NCBI GenBank assembly: GCA_002437495.1
Contig: DJQA01000014.1
Location: 27,403 to 69,793, forward strand
From: Prevotellaceae bacterium UBA6398
GTDB taxonomy: Bacteria > Bacteroidota > Bacteroidia > Bacteroidales > Bacteroidaceae
Direction: 5' to 3'
DNA length: 42,391 nt
The translations under genes and the position numbers were made by a program. Numbering within the stretch: the stretch's first letter is position 1; each line of letters opens with the position of its first letter. The notes below the pieces were generated by a model that was given only the letters and a program-made list of their open reading frames with translations, was not told the origin of the DNA and did not search any database. Positions 1 to 7,318 of the stretch are shown piece after piece.

Positions 1-77
1 CCATAACGCTGTATTAAGCATTAACTTACAAACCTTACCGTAAACCTCGCCACTGCAAGAAATTCAGGCACTTATCC

Positions 78-137
78 GTCCCTTAAAAACTCCGTTTCAA
101 CGGTATATTCATGTTCATACGCCTGTATGGCAAAGAA
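78..137. repeat. Dispersed repeat, copy 1 of 2 (60 bp)
   Basis: Aligned by eye without gaps to 22451-22510, this segment differs at about nine of 60 positions, so it is roughly 85 percent identical. The shared core includes GTTCATACG and TTTCAAC. Substitutions do not follow a codon pattern, so it looks like a non-coding interspersed repeat rather than a gene remnant. Family name unknown. Confidence 0.65.
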
Positions 138-182
138 AAGCCTCCTGAACCGACTTTTTTTGACTAAGGGGGCTTTCTTTTT
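137..182 (+). terminator. Terminator-like hairpin with T-rich tail
   Basis: AAAGCC plus TCCT (137-146) can pair with AGGG plus GGCTTT (167-176), with one imperfect pair, followed by CTTTTTTC. The loop is about 20 nt. This resembles an intrinsic terminator for transcription arriving from left of the window, but the upstream gene is not visible. Confidence 0.4.
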
Positions 183-279
183 CAAAAATCATCCGCAACG
201 CCTGCTTATGGGCATTGCGGATAGGCGTTGTATGCTATTTTGAGTTTTAGCGGACAGCAATAATTCCAAAAAAATCCGT

Positions 280-287
280 TATCTTTG
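280..287 (+). promoter_or_regulatory. Candidate -7 box TATCTTTG for the lipoprotein gene
   Basis: TATCTTTG matches the Bacteroidetes housekeeping -7 consensus TAnnTTTG and lies about 60 bases before the chosen start at 348. A convincing -33 TTTG at the usual 19-21 base spacing is not visible, so the call rests on the -7 box and its position. Confidence 0.5.
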
Positions 288-347
288 CCAACCTCACAAA
301 AGAACATTTTGCTTAAGCAATCAATAATCAACAAAGAAAAATTTATT

Positions 348-1172
348 ATGTATATGATGAAAGCGACAAAGAATCTTCTATGCCTCTTGGGACTTTTTGC
401 CGGCTGTGCTGTGTTCACGGCTTGCAGCGATGATGACAACAATAATGAACCGTCCGGTGTGCCTTCACACATTGCAGAAAATCTGAAATCTGTGTTTACC
501 GGCGGAATGCCAAAATCCGCCGGAGATGTGAAGTCAATATCTTACAATAATGACGGCCTTGTTTCTAGTATGTCAACTATCGATGGGGAAGTTAAGTTTG
601 AATATTCAAAAGTTTCAAGCAAGGCTACCGACAAAACGCCTAAAGTGAGAATGACCATTACCCATGGAAAAGGGGAATACTGCCAGTTTGTAATGCACCT
701 TGGAAGCAACGGATTCGTAAAAGAGGCTGAGCAAATTGAAAAGGACTTGGACGAGACGGAGACAAATCAATGGACTTTCAAATATAATGCCGACGGGCAA
801 CTTTCGTATCTCAAAAAGTCAGAAGGCAGCAAAGAGGTGTTTATTTCATACAAAGACGGCGACATTGCAAATGTAGAGCAGACAACTGCGGACAATGACA
901 ATTGGAAAACAAACATACTTTACACATCGCCCTCCGTAAGTTCACCCATCGTTAACAAAGGCTGCATAATGATGTTTGACGAAGCATTCGAAATTGATTT
1001 GGATGACATCGAATACGCATATTACGCAGGTATTTTGGGCAAACCTACACAACATCTGCCGATGGGCGCAAGCGATAATAAAGACACCTCTTACTATAAG
1101 TGGACTTTTGACAGCAACGGCTATCCCGCTTTTGCAAATATAGACGGCGATGGTTACAGATTTTCCTGGTAA
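348..1172 (+). CDS. Secreted lipoprotein, DUF4595-like repeat architecture
   Basis: Predicted surface or periplasmic lipoprotein of 274 residues with unknown molecular role. The N-terminus has a hydrophobic segment ending in FTAC at residues 23-26, followed by SDDDNNN, the acidic run typical of Bacteroidetes exported lipoproteins; FAGC (17-20) is an alternative lipobox. The body repeats a pattern of beta-strand couplets such as YNNDGLVSS and YNADGQLSY, which resembles the DUF4595 group, though that assignment is from memory. I chose ATG 348 because it gives a clean signal peptide; ATG 354 and 357 are equally possible, while a start at 285 would place a hydrophilic tail before the signal. It stands alone, with a -7 box upstream and a strong hairpin downstream. 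Surface lipoprotein location is solid, family moderate. Confidence 0.75.
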   Translation: MYMMKATKNLLCLLGLFAGCAVFTACSDDDNNNEPSGVPSHIAENLKSVFTGGMPKSAGDVKSISYNNDGLVSSMSTIDGEVKFEYSKVSSKATDKTPKVRMTITHGKGEYCQFVMHLGSNGFVKEAEQIEKDLDETETNQWTFKYNADGQLSYLKKSEGSKEVFISYKDGDIANVEQTTADNDNWKTNILYTSPSVSSPIVNKGCIMMFDEAFEIDLDDIEYAYYAGILGKPTQHLPMGASDNKDTSYYKWTFDSNGYPAFANIDGDGYRFSW

Positions 1173-1249
1173 TTTATCGGGATATCTTATATGACATTGC
1201 AGATGCGCCATAGGCAGGCGGCAAGCTCGCTGGGCCAAACTATTACAGC

Positions 1250-1287
1250 GCCCCCATGAAAAGAACATGCAGTCTTATCATGGGGGC
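1250..1287. terminator. Perfect 10-bp hairpin between convergent genes
   Basis: GCCCCCATGA (1250-1259) pairs perfectly with TCATGGGGGC (1278-1287) over an 18-base loop. It sits between the convergent lipoprotein gene (ends 1172) and the CpxP-like gene (ends 1329), where a bidirectional terminator is expected. It is not followed by a long T run on either strand, so it may work with Rho or by 3' end stabilisation. Confidence 0.6.
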
Positions 1288-1328
1288 TGCTTTGTTTGGC
1301 TTTGCCGGTTTGGCAACTTTTATCACGA

Positions 1329-1787
1329 TTATCTCGGACGCGGCGCGTTGCGGTGCGCCATTTGCCTGAGTACATGACGGCTGAAAAGCCAGTCCGCATG
1401 AAACACACGTAATATCTTTTGCGCGGATATCACCTTTCTGTATTTTTGGTGGTAGTCGTTTTCGAGTTTAACCTTTTGCAGTTGTAACTTATCAATTTCA
1501 CGTATGATATTCTGCGCAGCCCTTTCATCAACGCCCTGCCCGCGCGACTTATGCACTAAACCGCCTATTTTTCTGTCTATCTTCATTTTTTCCTTTTCGA
1601 GCCGGCGATACAGAGGGAAAAACCTTGCTGCCTCGCCCGGAGTCAACCCTGCTTTTTTTATTATGAACCCCTCTCGCTTCTGCATGAACTCCTGCGGGGA
1701 AAAACGCGGGCGATCCCGAAACTCGTCCGCAAAACATACAGTGGAGAGCAGCAAAGAAAATAATATTGTAACCCTTAAACGTCTCAT
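1329..1787 (-). CDS. Spy/CpxP-like periplasmic protein
   Basis: Small exported protein of 152 residues. The start at 1787 gives MRRLRV then a hydrophobic stretch (about residues 6-17) ending in CFADE, a typical signal peptide; the longer open frame upstream lacks one. The mature part is highly charged and helical, with AGLTPGEAARFFPLYRRLE recalling the LTxxQ helices of Spy/CpxP-type chaperones and sensors, followed by Lys/Arg/Glu-rich helices. It is the last gene of the minus-strand operon holding an ECF sigma factor and a short membrane protein, an arrangement common in Bacteroidales where the last gene is often labelled a periplasmic heavy-metal sensor or Spy-like protein. A role in sensing or buffering envelope damage is inference. 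Confidence 0.65.
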   Translation of the reverse strand: MRRLRVTILFSLLLSTVCFADEFRDRPRFSPQEFMQKREGFIIKKAGLTPGEAARFFPLYRRLEKEKMKIDRKIGGLVHKSRGQGVDERAAQNIIREIDKLQLQKVKLENDYHQKYRKVISAQKILRVFHADWLFSRHVLRQMAHRNAPRPR

Positions 1788-1807
1788 CTTTTTAATTGCT
1801 TTGTTGT

Positions 1808-2200
1808 TTAATAGCCATAGTCCTGTCCTGTTACGTATGCATAAATGTGGTCCTCGTCTATTCCAGCATATTCGCAAACCTCTTCTATATATGCGTCCTC
1901 GGAGTTTGTACTGTTTGTCGCTGCCACGGTCTCGACCTTTGACTTGTTTGCAATGCTCTGCCTGTTTTTTACCACATTTATACTGAAATACAATCCGGCG
2001 AACAGTGCCGCAAGATAAAGATATGGCTTCACCCTGACAAACAAAGTGCATCTTTCAGTCTGCACTGTTGTTTGTGGCGCAAAAGCTTCCTCACCGATCA
2101 CCTTCTGCATTTTATCGGCAAAACCATCAAAGTAATCGTCGGGTACGGAAAACGGATTTTCCCTGCCGAACATTTTCTTTAGCTCTTCTTCTTTTTTCAT
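1808..2200 (-). CDS. Small single-span membrane protein, putative anti-sigma partner
   Basis: Protein of 130 residues with a soluble N-terminus containing ENPFSVPDDYFDGF (about 15-28), a VPxxYF motif often seen in short proteins encoded beside Bacteroidetes ECF sigma factors. One transmembrane segment follows (about residues 56-74, YLYLAALFAGLYFSINVV), then an acidic C-terminal tail. Topology is N-in with a short periplasmic tail, as in many anti-sigma factors, although no canonical zinc-binding anti-sigma motif is visible. The gene lies 46 bases after the sigma factor gene on the same strand and 20 bases before the CpxP-like gene. Anti-sigma function is inferred from position and topology only. 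Confidence 0.65.
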   Translation of the reverse strand: MKKEEELKKMFGRENPFSVPDDYFDGFADKMQKVIGEEAFAPQTTVQTERCTLFVRVKPYLYLAALFAGLYFSINVVKNRQSIANKSKVETVAATNSTNSEDAYIEEVCEYAGIDEDHIYAYVTGQDYGY

Positions 2201-2246
2201 GACGGTACTTTTGCTTTATTGTTAGACGTTTTGAACCTCAAAAAGT

Positions 2247-2798
2247 TTACTCTGTTTTCTTTAATTTTGCATAAATTTTCTCCACTGCAATATGATATGA
2301 AGCCTTTAGCGCCCCAACCGACGTTCCTAGCAATTTACTCATCTCTTCATATTTCATCTCATCAAAATATCTCATGTTGAACACAAGTCGCTGCTTGTCG
2401 GGAAGCGAGGCTATTGCTTTTTGGAACAGTAACTGCGCCCTGTCGCCGTTAAAGTAGGTATCTGCCTCCAGTTGCGAAACCGCCGCCGCTTCAGGAGAAT
2501 CGAGCGATATTGTGTCGCGCTTTCGCTGCAAAAACGATAGGGCTTCGTTTATGGCTATCCTGAATAACCACGTTGAGAACTTTGCCTCCCCTCGAAACGC
2601 TCCGATATTTGACCACGCTTTAAGAAAAGCGTTTTGCATTATGTCGTTCGCATCGTCATGCGAATAAACCAACCGCCTTATCTGCCAATACACCTGGGGC
2701 GACAAGCGCCTTACCAGCATGCCGAAAGCCATGTTTCTGCTTTTGGGGTCGCCAAGCTTTTCCTGCAGCTTTTTCTCATCTATATCCTCGCGCATCAT
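2247..2798 (-). CDS. ECF-family RNA polymerase sigma factor
   Basis: Group 4 (ECF) sigma factor of 183 residues. Region 2 is visible at about residues 45-95, including DDANDIMQNAFLKAW and the promoter-melting segment FSTWLFRIAINEAL. Region 4 spans about residues 128-180, with LPDKQRLVFNMRYFDEM and the helix-turn-helix EEMSKLLGTSVGALKASYH. ATG 2795 is an equally possible start. The gene begins 14 bases after the L,D-transpeptidase stop and is followed by a probable membrane anti-sigma and a CpxP-like protein, so it probably directs an envelope-related regulon. No FecR-type partner or TonB transporter is next to it, which argues against the iron or glycan FecI class. Confidence 0.93.
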   Translation of the reverse strand: MMREDIDEKKLQEKLGDPKSRNMAFGMLVRRLSPQVYWQIRRLVYSHDDANDIMQNAFLKAWSNIGAFRGEAKFSTWLFRIAINEALSFLQRKRDTISLDSPEAAAVSQLEADTYFNGDRAQLLFQKAIASLPDKQRLVFNMRYFDEMKYEEMSKLLGTSVGALKASYHIAVEKIYAKLKKTE

Positions 2799-2812
2799 AT
2801 TGTATTGCCTGT

Positions 2813-4363
2813 TTAATGATTACGCAGAAGATGCAGCAATTTGTTGTCATATTCATATGGATCGGGCGTGTAAACAATCTTCCCATCCCTGCCCGGATAA
2901 GCTGTGATATACGTTATGTATAGCGGCACCGGGGGCTTGATTTTTTTTATGCCCGCAGTGCGGAAGTTTTCTTTTTCGATGAGTTTTCTTCCCTCCTCGC
3001 TCTTCGGTGGCATATCAACGGCAATCCTCATTTTGTCGATTTCCAAAGGGTCTTTGTCCCCAAGCATGAACACGGCAAGCGCAAGAGGCTTCTCGAGCCT
3101 TATACAACCGTGGCTCACCGCACGGCTTTTGCGGTTAAATGCTTCGCGGTTTGGTGTGTCGTGCAGGTATATTGATAAATTGTTCCTGAAACGGAATATC
3201 ATTCTTCCCAAAGAGTTTCCCTCCCCTTTGGCCTGCACCACGCTGTATTGCCCGTTCTTCAGCATTTCCGCGCTCACGGCAGACGGCTCTACTTCCTCAC
3301 CGGTGGACTTTTCGATTATCTTCATGCGGTTGCGCTCAAAATAGCTTTCTTCACCTGCATGCTTTGGGGCGATTTCCTTGCGTATTATGCTTTGCGGCAC
3401 TGTCCACACCGGGTTAAGCTCCAACCGTTCCAATTCGCCGTAAAGCTGCGGAGTTTTGTGTTTCAAACTCCCCGCGCACACTCTCATTTCAAGCGTTTCG
3501 CCGCCACGCTCATCAACCGCGCGAAGCATAAACTCGGGCAGGTTTATCCACACATATTTTCCGTTCGTCTTCATATTGGTGCGCCAGCGGAAACGCTCCA
3601 TGTTTACGGCTAACAAACGCTTTTTTGCAATGCCTGTTCCTTTTTTTTGGTATTCCCTGCGCAGCTGCAAATACCTACTGTCTGTGCATAAAGCTTTTTT
3701 TGCCAATTTCGTAAATCCACCATCGGCTATGCTGCACAACAGCTCCGTTATATACTCTCTGCCGGGAGTTTCAGTAGGCGTGTCATACAGCGTGCGAAAA
3801 CTTGTGCAAAGGGTATCTTCTTCGTTTACAAGGTCCATGCGGTTGTAAAACCTGTATGGGTTCACAAACCCGAAACGCATACCGCAGGCATAGCGCACCA
3901 AGCCCTTGGTTGAATAATACTCTATTTGTGCCAAACACAGGTTTATGTTGCCAACTTTGCCGAAATCGAAATTCCTAAGGCTTCGCAACGCCTTTATTAT
4001 ATAAGGCTGATAAACGGCAGATGGATTTATGCCGTCCCCGGCCACGGATGACAAAATGCTCTCCAAACTGTCCATACGGCAATCGGCCCCTTTGGTATCT
4101 ATCCATAAAAACGGTCGGCGCGAAGCATAGTATTTGTTAACAAACAAATCAACAAATGTAGTGTCGCGCGAGGACAAGCGCAGGGAATCAACATACCACC
4201 ATACTTTTTTACCATCTATGGCATATTTTGCATTACGAAGCGTATCGTAATATTCGCATCCCAAATTTTCGTATGGATAATAAGCTCTTTGTTTCTTGCA
4301 ACCTGCAAGAAACGCAACGAGGAAAGCAATCACGATTCCTCCAAAGATTCTCATTGCAAGCAA
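2813..4363 (-). CDS. L,D-transpeptidase lipoprotein (YkuD domain, YcbB/LdtD-like)
   Basis: Predicted enzyme that makes 3-3 crosslinks in, or attaches proteins to, peptidoglycan through a catalytic cysteine. The 516-residue protein begins with a lipoprotein signal (FLAGC, Cys22), so it is likely anchored to a membrane. A long N-terminal scaffold precedes the YkuD domain, whose signature includes H401 and SHGCIR with H418 and C420; the Arg after the Cys pair is also present. Length and architecture match the large YcbB/LdtD type, not the small ErfK type. ATG 4354 is an alternative start that still keeps the signal. It sits 6 bases after a secreted mini-protein gene and 14 bases before the ECF sigma gene, tying wall remodelling to a stress regulator. 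Catalytic residues are intact. Confidence 0.9.
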   Translation of the reverse strand: MLAMRIFGGIVIAFLVAFLAGCKKQRAYYPYENLGCEYYDTLRNAKYAIDGKKVWWYVDSLRLSSRDTTFVDLFVNKYYASRRPFLWIDTKGADCRMDSLESILSSVAGDGINPSAVYQPYIIKALRSLRNFDFGKVGNINLCLAQIEYYSTKGLVRYACGMRFGFVNPYRFYNRMDLVNEEDTLCTSFRTLYDTPTETPGREYITELLCSIADGGFTKLAKKALCTDSRYLQLRREYQKKGTGIAKKRLLAVNMERFRWRTNMKTNGKYVWINLPEFMLRAVDERGGETLEMRVCAGSLKHKTPQLYGELERLELNPVWTVPQSIIRKEIAPKHAGEESYFERNRMKIIEKSTGEEVEPSAVSAEMLKNGQYSVVQAKGEGNSLGRMIFRFRNNLSIYLHDTPNREAFNRKSRAVSHGCIRLEKPLALAVFMLGDKDPLEIDKMRIAVDMPPKSEEGRKLIEKENFRTAGIKKIKPPVPLYITYITAYPGRDGKIVYTPDPYEYDNKLLHLLRNH

Positions 4364-4369
4364 GCGGCT

Positions 4370-4696
4370 TTAGCGTATAAACGTCTTGCGCACAACTTTT
4401 CCCACTTTCAATATGTAGCACCCGCGCTGCAGCCCAAGCGTAATAGTCTTATCGCTGCTGTCAACCCTATACGATGCCACTTTCACACCGAGCACATTGT
4501 AAACTTCCAGTCTCTGACCTTCGGCATCCTGCACGCGCACCTCCTGGTTGTCGGAATTGTTGTTTACGGTTATTCTTGCCTCTCCAACCGCTTCCACAAC
4601 GCCTGCGGCACAGGCTTCAAAAGCCTGCATTGCCGAGGGAACCGCAGCAAACGCCACAGCCAGGCACAAAGTTAACAAAAAACGGTTCAGCTTCAT
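4370..4696 (-). CDS. Small secreted protein resembling a stand-alone T9SS-type C-terminal domain
   Basis: Protein of 108 residues: signal peptide (about residues 1-25, MKLNRFLLTLCLAVAF then VPSAMQAFEA), short linker, then a beta-rich stretch from about residue 60. That stretch reads LEVYNVLGVKVASY, later GCYILKVGK, ending VVRKTFIR. The pattern closely follows the type IX secretion A-type sorting domain (G near the turn, GxYxLKV, basic C-terminus), yet there is no cargo domain before it. It is the first gene of the operon with the L,D-transpeptidase and ECF sigma. It could be a wall-associated structural protein that keeps only the fold, a regulator or competitor of the sorting machinery, or a degenerate remnant. 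The fold similarity is seen; function is unknown. Confidence 0.6.
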   Translation of the reverse strand: MKLNRFLLTLCLAVAFAAVPSAMQAFEACAAGVVEAVGEARITVNNNSDNQEVRVQDAEGQRLEVYNVLGVKVASYRVDSSDKTITLGLQRGCYILKVGKVVRKTFIR

Positions 4697-4718
4697 TTCC
4701 GTGTAAATTTATCTTCCA

Positions 4719-4750
4719 CAAAAATAGGAATACTTTTTCGAACCTACAAG
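4719..4750 (-). promoter_or_regulatory. Candidate promoter of the transpeptidase/sigma operon
   Basis: Read on the minus strand, TATTTTTG (4726-4719) fits the TAnnTTTG -7 box, with CTTG, one base off the -33 TTTG, about 20 bases further upstream. It lies 23 bases before the start of the first operon gene at 4696. Confidence 0.45.
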
Positions 4751-4819
4751 TTTTATTGTGTAAAAAAGCAACTTTTTTTCATTTCGTTGCCATTACCGCT
4801 GTTTTCGGGCTTTTATGCG

Positions 4820-4827
4820 TAATTTTG
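4820..4827 (+). promoter_or_regulatory. Candidate -7 box TAATTTTG for the EamA transporter
   Basis: TAATTTTG fits TAnnTTTG and lies 53 bases before the chosen start at 4880. Together with the minus-strand box at 4719-4726 it makes the 4697-4879 gap a divergent promoter region. No clear -33 element. Confidence 0.45.
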
Positions 4828-4879
4828 CAGAGTGTTTAACGGGCTTTGCCCGCCGTGTGTTTGCAAGTTTACTTTTACA

Positions 4880-5755
4880 ATGGCTAAACCAAAGGTTCTA
4901 TTTCACATAATGGCCCTTCTCACCGCTGCGGTGTGGGCCGTTACATTCGTATCCTCGAAAATTCTTCTTTCATACGGCTTACAACCTGCCGAGATATTCT
5001 TTCTGCGCTTTCTGCTTGCATATATAGGTATTATACCTTTTGCTCCCAAAAGACTGTGGTGCAAAAACATAAAACACGAGGCACTCATGGCTGTACTTGG
5101 GGTTACGGGCGGTTCTGCATACTTTCTTTTTGAAAACACCGCCCTCCGATTCACCTCCGCCGGCAACGTATGCCTTCTCGTCTCTTCCACCCCGCTTTTA
5201 ATCGCATTGCTGTCCATTTGGCTGGGGCGTGGCGAAAGGCTCACCCGTCGCCTTGTGTCCGGCTCGCTTGTGGCTTTCGTGGGAGTGGCTCTGGTTGTAA
5301 TCAACGACTGGTCTCATGTTCAACTTAAATTTGCCGGCGACATACTCGCCCTTATGGCCGCGCTTATGTGGGCGTTCTACCAGCACCTTGTTAAGCGGGC
5401 TTACAAGCACTATTCCGTAATGTTCATCACACGCAAAGTGTTTGCCTACGGACTGCTGTCTGTTGCCATATATTTTCTGATTATTCCTCCTGTATTTCCA
5501 CTCGCCGTATTTTCCCACCCTGCCGTGATTTTCAACCTTATATTCTTGGGAATTATCGCATCGTGCGTGTGCTTCGTAGCCTGGAATTTGGTGATAGGAC
5601 AAATCGGCTCGGTGGCTTCATCAAACTACCTGTACCTGCAACCGCTCATAGCCGCATCCGTGTCTACCGTAGTGCTGGGCGAACCTGTTACGTTTGTAAT
5701 GGCAGCGGGAATGGCACTTATCATTGCAGGGGTGTATTGGTCGGAAAGGCGATGA
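4880..5755 (+). CDS. EamA/DMT-family transporter (drug/metabolite exporter type)
   Basis: Integral membrane permease of 291 residues with about ten transmembrane helices arranged as two EamA repeats, as in RhaT/YdcZ-type drug/metabolite transporters. The first repeat starts at TAAVWAVTFVSSK and includes the conserved FLRFLLAY; the second repeat ends with LQPLIAASVSTVVLGEPVT and a final helix before SERR. I placed the start at 4880 (MAKPKV) because the longer frame adds a Cys-rich non-membrane tail and would begin directly at the promoter. Transport substrate cannot be told; amino acids or small metabolites are usual in the family. Transcribed alone, divergent from the transpeptidase operon. 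Confidence 0.88.
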   Translation: MAKPKVLFHIMALLTAAVWAVTFVSSKILLSYGLQPAEIFFLRFLLAYIGIIPFAPKRLWCKNIKHEALMAVLGVTGGSAYFLFENTALRFTSAGNVCLLVSSTPLLIALLSIWLGRGERLTRRLVSGSLVAFVGVALVVINDWSHVQLKFAGDILALMAALMWAFYQHLVKRAYKHYSVMFITRKVFAYGLLSVAIYFLIIPPVFPLAVFSHPAVIFNLIFLGIIASCVCFVAWNLVIGQIGSVASSNYLYLQPLIAASVSTVVLGEPVTFVMAAGMALIIAGVYWSERR

Positions 5756-5787
5756 CTTCCACTAAAAACGCACAGGTAAGCTGCGCT

Positions 5788-5910
5788 AAAAACCACATTT
5801 GAAATAATAAAAAACATGTCCCATGTAGAAAAAACCACATCAGACGTAGGAAAAATTATATCAGACCTTTTTTGCGCGTTTGCAAACTTCTGAAAAGCAA
5901 CTCGTTACAC
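5788..5910. repeat. Interspersed AT-rich repeat, copy 1
   Basis: This segment carries alternating units built from CATCAGACGTAG, GTAGAAAAAA and AAAATTATATCAGACC, followed by TTTGCAAACTTCTGAAAAGC and CTCGTTAC. The unit part matches copies near 15226-15320 and 22637-22702, and the TTTGCAAACTTCT part matches 15598-15652. Non-coding and unannotated in any family I can name. Confidence 0.65.
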
Positions 5911-6110
5911 ACACATCGATTTATCGGTTTTATTCGTTGCAAATCAACACCCTACGAAACAATGGCGGCTTTTTTGTTTTACGAAAAACGAAGACCGCTA
6001 CGCCACCAAATAAGCAGAGCACATGGCTCAACGGCCTTATGCTTTGTTTTCTTACCCCATACATAAGGTTTTATAACAAAGCCACGAGCCACAGGTTCTG
6101 CAAAATTCAC

Positions 6111-6118
6111 TACCTTTG
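6111..6118 (+). promoter_or_regulatory. Candidate -7 box TACCTTTG for the hpt operon
   Basis: TACCTTTG fits TAnnTTTG, is followed by CAATATT, and lies 42 bases before the hpt start. It is the only good promoter match before the plus-strand block that runs from hpt to DUF4831. Confidence 0.5.
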
Positions 6119-6159
6119 CAATATTTCGCAGCAAAATACATATAAAAACGGCACATAAA

Positions 6160-6705
6160 ATGAACAGCAACGCAGTTACAGTTAGCGACAAAAAGTTCAA
6201 ACCCCTATATAGCGCATCAGAAATAAGCGCCCGGGTGGAGCACATGGCAAAGGAGATTAAGCGCGACATAGCAGGCCGCAAGCCCGTATTCGTATGTATG
6301 CTAAACGGTGCTTTTATGTTTGCCGCCGATGTGCTGCGCGCAATAGGCGAACCGTGCGAAATACGCTTTGTAAGGCTTTCATCATACTGCGGCACGCAAT
6401 CAACAGGTAAGGTGAACAACGTACTCGGACTTGACGTTGACATTAAGGGACGCGATGTTGTGGTTGTTGAAGACATTGTAGAAACCGGCTGCACCATGCA
6501 CTCTTTCATAGAACAAATAAAAAAGGTGTCCCCAGCCTCGGTGAGCGTGGCAGCACTCGTGGTAAAACCCGAAAGACTTAAAGAGAAAATAGAAATCAAA
6601 TATGTTGGGTTCAGAATGAAAGCCAATGACTTTATAGTGGGATACGGCATGGATTACAACCAGGAAGGGCGCAACCTGCCCGACATATATATATTGGAAG
6701 AATAA
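6160..6705 (+). CDS. hpt: Hypoxanthine phosphoribosyltransferase
   Basis: Purine salvage enzyme that joins hypoxanthine (and usually guanine) to PRPP to give IMP or GMP in the cytoplasm. The 181-residue length is normal for the bacterial short form. The PRPP-binding motif is at residues 99-112 (VVVEDIVETGCT), the LNGAFMF loop at 48-54, and the C-terminal FIVGYGMDY marks the base-binding end. It is the first gene of a tight plus-strand block, 21 bases before adk, so nucleotide salvage and adenylate balance are co-transcribed. The promoter box at 6111-6118 precedes it. The identification is secure; base specificity was not distinguished. Confidence 0.95.
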   Translation: MNSNAVTVSDKKFKPLYSASEISARVEHMAKEIKRDIAGRKPVFVCMLNGAFMFAADVLRAIGEPCEIRFVRLSSYCGTQSTGKVNNVLGLDVDIKGRDVVVVEDIVETGCTMHSFIEQIKKVSPASVSVAALVVKPERLKEKIEIKYVGFRMKANDFIVGYGMDYNQEGRNLPDIYILEE

Positions 6706-6726
6706 AAACATTATAGCACAAAACAA

Positions 6727-7296
6727 ATGAAAAATATTGTGATTTTCGGTGCTCCCGGCTCAGGCAAGGGCACACAAAGCGACAAAATAGTCGAAAAATA
6801 CGGTTTCAAGCACATATCAACAGGCGATGTGCTGCGCAACGAAATAAAGAACGGCACAGAACTCGGCAAAACCGCCGAAAGCTACATAAAAGACGGGAAG
6901 CTGCTGCCCGACTCACTCATGACCGACATACTCGCTTCGGTTTTCGACAAACTTCTCCCCTGCGATGGGGTTATATTTGACGGTTTCCCCCGCACGGTGG
7001 CCCAGGCCGAAGCTCTCGACAACATGCTATCAAAGCGCAACACCGAAGTTAAAGCCATGATTGAGCTTGACGTGCCCGACGAGGAACTCATGAAGCGACT
7101 CATAATGCGCGGAAAAATTTCCGGCAGAAGCGATGACAACGAAAAAACCATACGCAAACGCCTCGATGTTTACAAAAGCCAAACATCCCCGCTGATAGAT
7201 TGGTATGGCAAACGCGGCAAACACCACCACATCGAAGGCGTTGGGAGCGTTGACGACATATTTGCCAAAATAAGCGAAGTCATCGACAAACTTTAA
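6727..7296 (+). CDS. adk: Adenylate kinase, short LID form
   Basis: Catalyses ATP + AMP to 2 ADP in the cytoplasm. The 189-residue protein has the P-loop GAPGSGKGTQ at residues 8-17, the AMP-binding HISTGDVLR, the DGFPRTVAQAEAL motif, and the short LID beginning GRSDDNEKTIRKRL. The zinc-binding Cys-rich LID of long-form enzymes is absent, as is usual in Bacteroidetes. It lies between hpt (21-base gap) and obgE (22-base gap) in the same direction. All key residues are present. Confidence 0.96.
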   Translation: MKNIVIFGAPGSGKGTQSDKIVEKYGFKHISTGDVLRNEIKNGTELGKTAESYIKDGKLLPDSLMTDILASVFDKLLPCDGVIFDGFPRTVAQAEALDNMLSKRNTEVKAMIELDVPDEELMKRLIMRGKISGRSDDNEKTIRKRLDVYKSQTSPLIDWYGKRGKHHHIEGVGSVDDIFAKISEVIDKL

Positions 7297-7318
7297 ACCC
7301 GCAACCAAAAACCAAAGA

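Larger units (their letters stand above)
1..347. other. Intergenic leader with repeat copy, hairpins and promoter box
   Basis: I see no gene in this stretch. It contains a copy of a dispersed repeat (about 78-137) whose partner lies at about 22451-22510, a terminator-like hairpin (137-182), two interleaved inverted repeats (191-230) and a Bacteroidetes-type -7 box (280-287) in front of the lipoprotein gene. The short minus-strand reading frame crossing this region has no recognisable protein features and overlaps these signals, so it is not called. Confidence 0.6.
5756..6159. other. Non-coding gap with dispersed repeat and hpt promoter
   Basis: No gene is supported here. The first half (about 5788-5910) is a copy of the interspersed AT-rich repeat family also found near 15226, 15598 and 22637. 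The second half has a weak inverted repeat (CCTTATG 6035-6041 with CATAAGG 6062-6068) and the -7 box for hpt at 6111-6118. The overlapping short frames share the repeat sequence and do not resemble proteins. Confidence 0.6.

Noticed and set aside
2941..2948. T8 run within the L,D-transpeptidase gene as another slippage site
   Set aside because: The frame is intact across it and Lys-rich A8 runs on the coding strand are common in such AT-leaning codons; nothing suggests switching.
5872..6158. Plus-strand short frames before hpt
   Set aside because: They translate the interspersed repeat and the hpt promoter region.
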